Of a stretch of DNA of 9,562 nucleotides, positions 4,664 to 9,562 are shown in pieces. The stretch comes from Gp22-AA3 sp964384905 (lineage in GTDB: Bacteria; Acidobacteriota; Polarisedimenticolia; Gp22-AA2). A program made the translations under genes and the position numbers. Position 1 is the first letter of the stretch; each line of letters begins with the position of its first letter. Below the pieces are notes generated by a model, which searched no databases, was not told the origin of the DNA, and was given only the letters and a program-made list of their open reading frames with translations. Location of the stretch: assembly GCA_964384905.1 (NCBI GenBank), contig CAYLND010000141.1:1-9562 (forward strand). The letters are read 5' to 3'.

Positions 4664-5359
4664 TTGACCGATCAGACTTCAACAGAATGTCCGATCCTAA
4701 GCACACACGACAAATACCACGAGGCCCGCTATTTCTTTTCCAGGCTTCTGCGCAGCTATCACCAACCCCGGGAATTCCAGTACAACCTTAACGCCTTCAT
4801 TCAGGCGCTGCGCAATATCACCTTTATGATGCAGTCGGAAGAGAAGACGCCGGAGGGCTTCGAGGAGTGGTATGAGCAGAAACAACGCGAGATGCGCGCG
4901 AACGAACTCCTGCGACGCTTCGTACTAGCGCGCAACATCATCGTCAAACGAAGCTCTCTCACCGCCAAGAGCAAGGCGGCCTCGGGGCTCTTTCGCGGTA
5001 GGTCGCTGAAGCTGGCTATCGTTCACGATCTCCCTCCGTTTGAAGACACCAAGGAAGCCCTAGACATGGCCAAGAAGCTCTTGGTCGGTTTTATGGTCCG
5101 CAGCGATCATGGCGATATTGGCGAGCAGCTTGGTGTTGAGCGCACATGGGTCGTTGATGAACTTGGCGATGAAGAGGTGATCGGGCTCTGCCTTTACGCG
5201 CTCAACTATTTCGGAACGCTTGTCGCCGAGCTGCACCGGATGCATGGATTGACGGAGGAGGAGCACGAAGAGATTAAGGTCGATATGTCCGAGATACAGG
5301 TTCTGTTGGAGACAGATCTCGACCCCACGCTCGCCAAGAAATGGGGATGGGAGGACTAA
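4664..5359 (+). CDS. Hypothetical helical protein of the integrative element
   Basis: This 231-residue, mostly helical and probably cytoplasmic protein has no signal peptide or membrane span. Its N-terminal half reads DKYHEARYFFSRLL (16-29), FQYNLNAFIQALRNITF (38-54), GFEEWYEQKQ (65-74), FVLARNIIVKR (86-96). I recall uncharacterised bacterial proteins with the same 'HEA.FF...F...L.AF..A.R..T....E..G.EEWY' pattern, but no established function. The RN (R90-N91) near a helix end recalls HEPN proteins, but the HEPN histidine is replaced by lysine or arginine, so I do not assign that fold. The acidic C-terminal half ends DPTLAKKWGWED. TTG 4664 is chosen because it follows GAGAG and leaves the operator-like palindrome upstream; GTG 4592 is the alternative. 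It is lower in GC than the backbone and its end lies 14 bases from the convergent toxin gene. Confidence 0.8.
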   Translation: MTDQTSTECPILSTHDKYHEARYFFSRLLRSYHQPREFQYNLNAFIQALRNITFMMQSEEKTPEGFEEWYEQKQREMRANELLRRFVLARNIIVKRSSLTAKSKAASGLFRGRSLKLAIVHDLPPFEDTKEALDMAKKLLVGFMVRSDHGDIGEQLGVERTWVVDELGDEEVIGLCLYALNYFGTLVAELHRMHGLTEEEHEEIKVDMSEIQVLLETDLDPTLAKKWGWED

Positions 5360-5373
5360 GGCCGACGGCGCTA

Positions 5374-5619
5374 CTACTTGGGGTGCTTCACGATGTCGCG
5401 CAGAAGGTAAATGTCGCCTTGGATGGTGAAGTAAAAGCGCCAGTCTCGATTTACGCGAGCTTGCCAGATGTCCCGCGCCTCGTCGTATTTCTTGGCATGA
5501 AGAGACGGATGGCGAAGGTTTCCCAACAAGAATCGGGCCTGTTTAAGAAATGACTTTTGTACGCTCCCCGGGGCGTCCGCGAAACTCTCGTTGAAGCGCT
5601 CCGTGTAGACGAACCGCAT
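5374..5619 (-). CDS. RelE/ParE-family toxin
   Basis: This 81-residue protein starts RFVYTERFNESF and has the family core HAKKYDEARDIWQARVNRDWRFYF (40-64 region), followed by GDIYLLRDIVKHPK at the C-terminus. The alternating strands with W..RV..DWR.YF..... and a terminal 'HPK' are typical of RelE-type mRNA interferase toxins. Length is normal for the superfamily. ATG 5619 overlaps the antitoxin stop (TGATG), with an alternative TTG three bases earlier. The coupling and antitoxin-first order are normal for type II systems. Assignment is from family pattern; the target (ribosome-dependent mRNA cleavage versus gyrase) cannot be read from the sequence. Confidence 0.85.
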   Translation of the reverse strand: MRFVYTERFNESFADAPGSVQKSFLKQARFLLGNLRHPSLHAKKYDEARDIWQARVNRDWRFYFTIQGDIYLLRDIVKHPK

Positions 5620-5906
5620 CAACGAGCAGGCTTTCTATTTCGCCTCGGTGTGGTCTTTCGCAGCGACGCCCCCAGCTCCTGGACTGTCGCAAACGGCCCA
5701 TGCACACGGCCAGCCTGGACATCGGCCTCGGCCTCGGCGAGCCGCGCCTCGATGGCGGGATGCCTGTCAACGATGTCCTTCACCCGCAGCACAACCATTC
5801 CATTCTCGCCGGTGGCTTCAACGTAGTCGCCCACCTGAAGGCCGACGGCCGTACGGGCCTGCTTCGGAATCGTAACCTGGTACCTCGGTCCAACTCGCGT
5901 AAGCAT
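5619..5906 (-). CDS. AbrB/SpoVT-MazE-type antitoxin
   Basis: This 95-residue protein begins with a swapped-hairpin AbrB domain: RVGPRYQVTIPKQARTAVGL (4-23), then VGDYVEATGENGMVVLRV. This domain binds DNA as a dimer. The C-terminal half (AIEARLAEAEADVQAGRV, GPFATVQELGASLR) is the segment expected to neutralise the toxin, followed by a basic tail (KTTPRRNRKPAR). The start at 5906 has AGGAGG 8 bases upstream. A consensus promoter with a very short leader precedes it, and a TAGGTCCTA palindrome lies between -10 and -35, so autorepression is likely. It is translationally coupled to the toxin. Confidence 0.88.
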   Translation of the reverse strand: MLTRVGPRYQVTIPKQARTAVGLQVGDYVEATGENGMVVLRVKDIVDRHPAIEARLAEAEADVQAGRVHGPFATVQELGASLRKTTPRRNRKPAR

Positions 5907-5913
5907 TTCCTAC

Positions 5914-5956
5914 CCTCCTACTTCCGGATTGTAGGTCCTAGATCCGCCCGTGTCAA
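5914..5956 (-). promoter_or_regulatory. Promoter, operator and ribosome site of the toxin-antitoxin operon
   Basis: On the minus strand: TTGACA (5956-5951), a 17-base spacer and TACAAT (5933-5928). The predicted start near 5921 is almost at the AGGAGG (5919-5914). The odd palindrome TAGGTCCTA (5932-5940) overlaps the -10 edge and spacer and is the best candidate antitoxin operator. Confidence 0.8.
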
Positions 5957-6008
5957 GTGTCATCTCCTGTCTACCCCTGGCACCCAAGACCGATCCAAGA
6001 TTTGTAAG

Positions 6009-6035
6009 CAGCACGGGCCCGGCCAACCCGTGCTG
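6009..6035 (-). terminator. Hairpin just after the broken leftward gene
   Basis: CAGCACGGG (6009-6017) and CCCGTGCTG (6027-6035) form a 9-bp stem with a 9-base loop. Its near edge is 9 bases beyond the leftward stop at 6044. There is no strong T run on either strand, so it is a terminator by position and stem only. Confidence 0.45.
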
Positions 6036-6043
6036 TCGTTCTT

Positions 6044-6241
6044 TCAATTCACCATCTCCGCCTCAACCCTCGCCTTGGCCTGGAGCATCTTGTAGTGGGC
6101 CTCGGTCACTACATAGCACGTTTGGGTCAGCTCATCGCCATAGATGACAAGCGGATGCCAGCGACCGCCGATGTTGAGCCTGATCCGCGCCGGTACATCG
6201 GCTTAGTTGAAATAGTATTCGCCAAGATCGCTTAGCTCGTT
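6044..6241 (-). pseudogene. Broken leftward gene, unknown product
   Basis: The frame reads NELSDLGEYYFN, then an in-frame TAA at 6205-6203, then ADVPARIRLNIGGRWHPL, VIYGDELTQTCYVVTEAHY and KMLQAKARVEAEMVN to a TGA at 6044. The sequence looks like a real protein (alternating strands, then a Lys/Glu-rich helix) but has no usable start: another TAA lies 13 codons upstream of the internal stop. Probably the 3' remnant of a gene whose 5' part was lost when this end of the element was rearranged, since its upstream end meets the integrase remnant on the other strand. I do not recognise the family. Confidence 0.45.
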
Positions 6242-6457
6242 TTAGCCTGCCGCGAGGCCGGCCTACAGGACAAGGACACTCCCCGACTGCTCCGGGTCAC
6301 CCCGCACACCATGCGCCACACGTTTTGTACGCGCCACGGTCACAGTGGCGGCGACGGCTCGGATCTCCAGGCGCCCGCCTGTCACGCCGACTACAAGACA
6401 ACGCGGCGGTACATGCACGAGGAAATCAACCGCGCGCGGCAGGTGGTCAACCGATGA
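6236..6457 (+). pseudogene. Tyrosine recombinase (integrase) C-terminal remnant
   Basis: The open frame starts directly after a stop and has no start codon. It reads AGLQDKDTPRLLRVTPHTMRHTFCT, the HxxR box of phage-type integrases (H-T-M-R), then CHADYKTTRRYMHEEINRA with the second histidine (normally GHAD, here CHAD) and the nucleophile tyrosine in RYMH. The middle (HGHSGGDGSDLQAPA) fits the family poorly, which suggests compensating frameshifts. The N-terminal arm-binding and core-binding domains and the first catalytic arginine are missing. It lies about 100 bases from the right attachment repeat, where an element's own integrase would be expected. Confidence 0.8.
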
Positions 6458-6473
6458 TTTGACCCCCGCGTAC

Positions 6474-6492
6474 CGTGGACAAACGGTGAACA
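6474..6492 (+). repeat. Right period-11 direct repeat (possible integrase arm site)
   Basis: CGTGGACA (6474-6481) and GGTGAACA (6485-6492) repeat with the same 11-base period as GGTGGACA/GGTGGACA at the left end. They lie between the integrase remnant and the right attachment site. Confidence 0.55.
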
Positions 6493-6541
6493 AGAACAAA
6501 GGTCTCACCGCCTGAGTCTCACCAAGAATCGGGACAAGTGG

Positions 6542-6547
6542 TATAGT
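6542..6547 (+). promoter_or_regulatory. -10 element driving the reconstituted tRNA-Leu
   Basis: TATAGT ends 10 bases before the tRNA 5' end. No good -35 is seen at the usual distance. It lies inside the element, which would therefore supply a replacement promoter for the tRNA gene whose native promoter was displaced to 3187-3216. Confidence 0.45.
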
Positions 6548-6554
6548 TTTCAAC

Positions 6555-6598
6555 AGTGCCGAAGTGGCGGAACTGGCAGACGCGCTAGATTCAGGGTC
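6555..6598 (+). repeat. Right attachment repeat within tRNA-Leu
   Basis: Perfect 44-base copy of 3253-3296, forming the 5' half of the intact tRNA-Leu. The flanks diverge immediately outside: TCAAC before versus CTCCG at the left copy, and TAGTG after versus GCCCG. Confidence 0.9.
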
Positions 6599-6644
6599 TA
6601 GTGGGCGCAAGCCCGTGCAGGTTCAAGTCCTGTCTTCGGCACCA
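6558..6644 (+). tRNA. tRNA-Leu (CAG), CCA encoded
   Basis: Acceptor GCCGAAG (6558-6564) pairs with CTTCGGC (6634-6640). D arm GCG-GAACTGGCAGA-CGC, anticodon stem CTAGA/TCTAG with loop TTCAGGG (anticodon CAG), variable arm GGGC-GCAA-GCCC, T arm with GTTCAAGTC, discriminator A and encoded CCA (6642-6644). It reads CUG codons, likely important in a GC-rich genome, which explains why insertion had to preserve a working copy. It is the right junction of the element. Confidence 0.95.
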
Positions 6645-6667
6645 TCGCGCTCCGTCATCTGAAACCA

Positions 6668-6687
6668 CGCCCGATGTTGCGCGGGCG
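6668..6687 (+). terminator. GC hairpin downstream of tRNA-Leu
   Basis: CGCCCG (6668-6673) and CGGGCG (6682-6687) form a 6-bp stem with an 8-base loop, 24 bases after the tRNA. There is no T run. Possible terminator between the tRNA and the peptide gene. Confidence 0.3.
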
Positions 6688-6750
6688 CGCCTCTCGTCGT
6701 ACATGGACTGCAAATTGTCCGTTTCAGGCGTGTCAACTGAGGAGGAGATG

Positions 6751-7017
6751 ATGCATCGAAAGACTCGTCGTATTGCCGCGAGGCTGCTGTTCCTCGCGTT
6801 CGCCCTGGCCGCCGTCCAGGTGGTGTCCGGCGTCTCCTCGCCGGCGCGCTCGCCTTATCTGTCGGCTCTTTCCGACCTGATGTCGCAGGCGGCACTCGCC
6901 GCTCCGGGGTGCAACAACAAGACCTGCGAGAAGGATCCGCGCAAGGGACCGACCTGCTTCTCGGCCACCGGCTCCAATTGCAAGGTGGCGCAGAGCTGCG
7001 CCTCCACGATCTGCTAG
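6751..7017 (+). CDS. Secreted six-cysteine peptide, paralogue 1
   Basis: This 88-residue precursor has a basic N-terminus (MHRKTRRIAAR) and hydrophobic residues 12-26. Then comes SPARSPYLSALSDLMSQAALAA, and a Cys-rich tail (54-88) with C54, C59, C69, C77, C83, C88 and spacing x4-x9-x7-x5-x4. Even cysteine number and export suggest three disulfides in a mature peptide of about 36 residues, possibly cut after ALAA. SPYLSAL and CxNKTC recur in the peptide at 7593-7853. ATG 6751 suits GGAGG at 6741-6745 (5 bases); ATG 6748 is too close. The gene follows tRNA-Leu and faces a convergent Cys-motif gene. Function is unknown: toxin-like peptide, structural surface peptide or signal are all open. Confidence 0.75.
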   Translation: MHRKTRRIAARLLFLAFALAAVQVVSGVSSPARSPYLSALSDLMSQAALAAPGCNNKTCEKDPRKGPTCFSATGSNCKVAQSCASTIC

Positions 7018-7107
7018 AGGACTCGACGCGGGGCCGTGACCGCCATTCTCGGGCACGCGGGATACCTGCCCGCCGGGACGGTCCACGGGATGGTCTGAGA
7101 CGCGTCC

Positions 7108-7365
7108 TCAGGTCTGCTGCTGCAGCGTCTTCCTGACCTCCGCCGAGATGGCGTGGTCGCGGTCGACGAACGCCTTGATCTTCTCGAGGTCGTCCAGGCG
7201 CGTCGCGCTGACGACGCGATCGATGGCCGCGTGACCGCGCCACTCGCAATCATCGACATAGTGCTTCCCCTGGGTGGCGCAGTTGCGGCATTTCGTGCCG
7301 CCCCAGGGGGACTCCCAGCAGGGACATGTCTCGTGGGCGATCGCGATCTCCTTATCGAGGCTCAT
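7108..7365 (-). CDS. Small protein with CxC/CxxC cysteine cluster
   Basis: This 85-residue cytoplasmic-looking protein has C14-P-C16, C26-R-N-C29 and C40 within the first 40 residues, a zinc-ribbon or Fe-S-like spacing. It continues with a helical, charged C-terminal half (LDDLEKIKAFVDRD, ISAEVRKTLQQQ). ATG 7365 is chosen because GGAGG lies 4 bases upstream; the frame stays open to 7407. It lies between the two six-cysteine peptide genes on the opposite strand. I do not recognise the family; a metal-binding regulator of its neighbours is a guess from position only. Confidence 0.65.
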   Translation of the reverse strand: MSLDKEIAIAHETCPCWESPWGGTKCRNCATQGKHYVDDCEWRGHAAIDRVVSATRLDDLEKIKAFVDRDHAISAEVRKTLQQQT

Positions 7366-7592
7366 GGACCCTCCGATGGTGCGCCACCCTGGCGGCGCTG
7401 CCGACATTATCTCCGCGTTTGCGCGCTTTCGATCCGTTCGTCGGGCGGTCTTTCGCCTTGCCCGCCGCTACCTTTGATGGTACACAGTCGATCGTCCTCA
7501 TGGCGGTGTCTCGCCTGATGCGAATCCGCCCGCCGCGTCGCGCCATCGGCCCGCGCCGCGGACGCCACCGAGGCCGCGAAAGGAGCCATCGC

Positions 7593-7853
7593 ATGCGCCG
7601 CATGACCTCTCTCCTACTCCGATTTGCCGCCGTCCTGGTCGCGCTCGGGATGATCGGACTCCTACTGACCCCGGCGGGACCGGCCAACAGTCCGTATCTC
7701 TCCGCTCTCGCGAGTCTGTCCGCCCCGGCCGCCGAGGCCGCCTCGCACTGCGCCAACAAGACGTGCGCGGGATTCGGCGGCCCCTGCACGCAGGCGGCCG
7801 GATACTTCTGCGCCAAGTCGGGTGGCCAGTGCTTCACGCGGGGCTGCCAGTAG
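7593..7853 (+). CDS. Secreted six-cysteine peptide, paralogue 2
   Basis: This 86-residue precursor has a short basic start (MRRMTSLLLR), hydrophobic residues 7-25, then ANSPYLSALASLSAPAAEAA. The tail has C53, C58, C65, C73, C80, C85, spacing x4-x6-x7-x6-x4. The order of parts and the SPYLSAL and CxNKTC motifs match paralogue 1; loop lengths and the rest of the tail differ, so this is an old, diverged duplication. AAAGGAG at 7579-7585, 7 bases upstream, fixes the start. Both genes are followed within a base of the stop by the octamer AGGACTCG. The mature part is probably a disulfide-rich extracellular peptide; activity unknown. Confidence 0.75.
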   Translation: MRRMTSLLLRFAAVLVALGMIGLLLTPAGPANSPYLSALASLSAPAAEAASHCANKTCAGFGGPCTQAAGYFCAKSGGQCFTRGCQ

Positions 7854-7865
7854 GACTCGCACTCC

Positions 7866-8159
7866 ATGGCCCAGGTCCGGATCATGTACTGGAAGTCGAT
7901 CCCGTACGGGGTGCGCGCCTCGGAAGGAGCCGAGCGCGTCAGCCGGCAGCTGCCGCCCGCGTTCCAGGAGGCGGTCGACTCGGCGGCCATGTCCGACGGC
8001 GACACCGCGCAGGACGCCTACCAGGCCGGCTTCAAGTGGGGACCGCCCGAGGAGCGGCCGGGATCGGCGGCCGACGTCGCCGACGCGGTGGTCGCCGAGA
8101 TCGTCGCGGCCTACCCGATGGAGAAGCTGGCCGTCCTGGCGCGTGGCGGGTCGGGATGA
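7866..8159 (+). CDS. PF13769-like 'virulence factor' family protein
   Basis: This 97-residue soluble protein has no export signal. MAQVRIMYWKSIPYGVRA, followed by RVSRQLPPAFQEAVDSAAM (24-42) and DAYQAGFKWG (50-59), matches my memory of the small conserved domain named virulence factor (PF13769). Despite the Pfam name, the biochemical role is not known to me, and the domain occurs in many non-pathogens. The C-terminal helix (ADVADAVVAEIVAAYPMEKL) completes it. It starts 12 bases after the second six-cysteine peptide, with only a weak AGGA upstream, and may be co-transcribed with it. It is convergent with the CBS gene. Confidence 0.75.
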   Translation: MAQVRIMYWKSIPYGVRASEGAERVSRQLPPAFQEAVDSAAMSDGDTAQDAYQAGFKWGPPEERPGSAADVADAVVAEIVAAYPMEKLAVLARGGSG

Positions 8160-8180
8160 GGGCGCGCCGGCCGGGAGCTC

Positions 8181-8687
8181 TTATCGGGCGTGGTCGTTGA
8201 GATAGCGCAGGACGCCCCGCACCGAGATGAAGCGCGGGGCTCCGTCCTTCCCGAGGATCGGGATGTGACGGTAGCTGCCGACCGCCATGCAGTGCATGGC
8301 GTAGGCGAGAGTGTCCTCGTCGCGCAGGACTTTCGGGTCGCGCGTCATCACCTCGCTCACCGCTAGCGTTTCGGCATCGTACGTCCTGCCGGTGAGGCGG
8401 ACGAGCGCGTCGCGCTCGGTGAAGATGCCGACGAGAGTCCGCCCCTCCATCACCAGCGCGCTCCCCTGGCGCTTCTCGCTCATCAGCCGGACCACCCGCG
8501 ACACCGGGTCGCGCGGCGAGACGGTCAGGGCGAGCGCGGGCTGGAGGTCGCGCAGCGGAGTCTCCATGATGGCTCGCTGCAGGCCCGCCTTGGGACCGGG
8601 GACGTCGACCGACGACAGATCCTGCCCGCAGTGATCGCAGGCGTCCGCGCCGTCGATGTTGTCGTGGCCGCAGTCGGGGCAGACCAT
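8181..8687 (-). CDS. Zinc-ribbon / tandem CBS-domain protein
   Basis: This 168-residue cytoplasmic protein has an N-terminal zinc ribbon (C3-P-D-C6 and C17-D-H-C20), a short linker, then two CBS motifs: about 44-98 (VSRVVRLMSEKRQGSALVM, VGIFTERDAL) and about 108-166 (VSEVMTRDP, RHIPILGKDGAPRFISVRGVL). CBS pairs bind adenine nucleotides and usually regulate a partner. The ATG at 8687 lies 15 bases after the 2-oxoacid:ferredoxin oxidoreductase gene, so the two form one leftward operon. A plausible role is nucleotide-dependent sensing linked to that enzyme or its operon; direct interaction is inference. Confidence 0.9.
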   Translation of the reverse strand: MVCPDCGHDNIDGADACDHCGQDLSSVDVPGPKAGLQRAIMETPLRDLQPALALTVSPRDPVSRVVRLMSEKRQGSALVMEGRTLVGIFTERDALVRLTGRTYDAETLAVSEVMTRDPKVLRDEDTLAYAMHCMAVGSYRHIPILGKDGAPRFISVRGVLRYLNDHAR

Positions 8688-8702
8688 GGACCCCTGCCTT
8701 TC

Positions 8703-9562
8703 CTAGGTCACCTTCCAGGTCGGGCCCGAGCCGAGCAGGCGATCGATGCTGCCGGCGCCGAGGCGGGCGGTCGCCTGGATGCTCTGCTGCTCGACGATCT
8801 CCTCGAAGCGCGGCCGATCGGCGCGGTAGAAGACACCGGCGGGCACAGGGTAGTCGGGATAGTTCATGCGCGTGAGCAGGTACGCGAGGGTCGGCTCCTG
8901 GGCGCTCTCGTCGTGCACCAGAAGGTCCGACTCCTGGACGCCGTTCTCGCCGATGGTCACGACTTCGGGGTGAACGCCGCGCAGGCGGATGCCGCGGTTG
9001 CGCTCCTTGCCGAAGACCAGCGGCTTGCCGTGCTCGAGCATGATCATCCGCTCGGAGCGCACCTCGCGCGCCACGAAGGGGTCGAAGGCCGCGTCGTTGA
9101 AGATGTTGCAGTTCTGGTAGATCTCGACGAAGGCGGTCCCCTTGTGGCGCGCCGCGCGCTCCACGATCATCGACAGGTGCTGCGTGTCGATGTCGACCGA
9201 GCGCGCCACGAACGTGCACTCGGAGGCCAGCGCGACGCCCAGCGGGTTGATCGGCTGCTCGGCTGTTCCGAACGGGCTCGATTTGGTCTTCTTGCCGAAC
9301 TCGCTGGTCGGCGAGTACTGCCCCTTGGTCAGGCCGTAGATCCGGTTGTTGAACAGCAGGATCTTGATGTCGAGATTGCGGCGCATCGCGTGGATGAGAT
9401 GGTTGCCGCCGATCGACAGGCCGTCGCCGTCGCCGGTGACCACCCAGACTGACAGCTCCGGGCGCGTGACCTTGAGCCCCGTCGCGAACGTGGGAGCGCG
9501 GCCGTGGATGGTGTGGAACCCGTACGTGTTCATGTAATACGGGAAGCGGCTGGAGCAGCCGA
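8703..9562 (-). CDS. korB: 2-oxoacid:ferredoxin oxidoreductase beta subunit (partial)
   Basis: The 5' end lies beyond the window; 285 codons are visible, and in-frame sequence continues upstream of the internal ATG at 9533 as GCSSRFPYY. The beta subunit binds thiamine diphosphate in enzymes that oxidise 2-oxoacids (2-oxoglutarate or a related acid) to acyl-CoA with reduction of ferredoxin. Visible landmarks are GCSSRFPYYM, GFHTIHGRA, the ThDP motif GDGDG (visible residues 43-47) with NN 25 residues on (71-72), and NNRIYGLTKGQYSPTS. A C-terminal extension past FVEIYQNCNIFND contains the 'EHGKPLVFGKERNRGIRL' stretch usual in KorB/OorB-type subunits. The alpha subunit gene is expected just upstream, outside the window. 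Exact substrate cannot be fixed; 2-oxoglutarate is likeliest from the motif set. Confidence 0.9.
   Translation of the reverse strand, partial: GCSSRFPYYMNTYGFHTIHGRAPTFATGLKVTRPELSVWVVTGDGDGLSIGGNHLIHAMRRNLDIKILLFNNRIYGLTKGQYSPTSEFGKKTKSSPFGTAEQPINPLGVALASECTFVARSVDIDTQHLSMIVERAARHKGTAFVEIYQNCNIFNDAAFDPFVAREVRSERMIMLEHGKPLVFGKERNRGIRLRGVHPEVVTIGENGVQESDLLVHDESAQEPTLAYLLTRMNYPDYPVPAGVFYRADRPRFEEIVEQQSIQATARLGAGSIDRLLGSGPTWKVT

Larger units (their letters stand above)
3253..6598. mobile_element. Small integrative element (about 3.3 kb) in tRNA-Leu(CAG)
   Basis: The element lies between two 44-base direct repeats of the tRNA-Leu 5' half whose copies are 3302 bases apart. Period-11 GTGGACA-type repeats sit inside each end (3437-3455 and 6474-6492). 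A decayed tyrosine recombinase C-terminus lies about 100 bases from the right junction. Base composition, especially 4500-5960, is visibly less GC-rich than the flanks. Cargo is an S24-like protein, a promoter-RNA-tRNA-like-tRNA-Asn locus, an unrecognised protein, an AbrB/RelE-type toxin-antitoxin pair and a broken gene. No intact integrase is present, so it is probably immobile or depends on an integrase supplied elsewhere. Confidence 0.85.

Noticed and set aside
7038..7100. Short rightward frame beginning GTGACCGCC, about 20 codons
   Set aside because: No ribosome site, no family resemblance and overlap with a probable intergenic stretch; chance frame.
8032..9452. Long open frames overlapping the korB and CBS genes (395 codons minus, 273 codons plus)
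   Set aside because: GC-rich shadow frames; the korB frame has the ThDP motif and the CBS frame has clear domain motifs.
1..9562. CRISPR array or insertion sequence
   Set aside because: No regularly spaced repeats and no transposase frame or terminal inverted repeats are visible.

Overview
This is a high-GC bacterial window in which a small integrative element of visibly lower GC sits in a tRNA-Leu gene. The backbone gene set suggests an Acidobacteriota-like or similar soil/subsurface lineage: c-type cytochromes with CX4CH haem sites, a DUF5777-like barrel, a ThDP-dependent 2-oxoacid:ferredoxin oxidoreductase and a PF13769-like protein. That placement is inference from gene content only.

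Layout. (1) 1-83: first codons of a leftward gene resembling the RNase R N-terminus. (2) 264-3164: a compact rightward operon for the cell envelope. It encodes a small secreted Cys/His protein, a membrane-anchored dihaem cytochrome c, a lipoprotein with a CX4CH site, and a secreted protein joining a CX4CH haem-type domain to a C-terminal beta-barrel. The last three overlap end to start. Together they look like an electron-transfer or redox-sensing path reaching the outer membrane. (3) 3253-6598: a ~3.3-kb integrative element bounded by 44-bp direct repeats that are the 5' half of tRNA-Leu(CAG). The intact tRNA is at the right junction. Both ends carry period-11 GTGGACA-type repeats, and a decayed tyrosine recombinase tail lies at the right end. 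Cargo, left to right: a stand-alone LexA-like S24 domain lacking its catalytic residues; a strong promoter driving a structured, apparently non-coding RNA followed by a 104-nt class-II tRNA-like gene and tRNA-Asn; an unrecognised protein; a leftward AbrB-type antitoxin/RelE-type toxin pair with its own consensus promoter; and a broken leftward gene. (4) 6751-7853: two paralogous secreted six-cysteine peptides flanking a leftward Cys-motif protein. (5) 7866-9562: a PF13769-like protein, then a leftward operon of the 2-oxoacid:ferredoxin oxidoreductase beta subunit (cut by the window end) and a zinc-ribbon/CBS protein.

The most interesting items are the element (its 5'-half tRNA attachment, RNA/tRNA locus and dead LexA-like protein), the haem-domain/barrel fusion operon, and the six-cysteine peptide pair.
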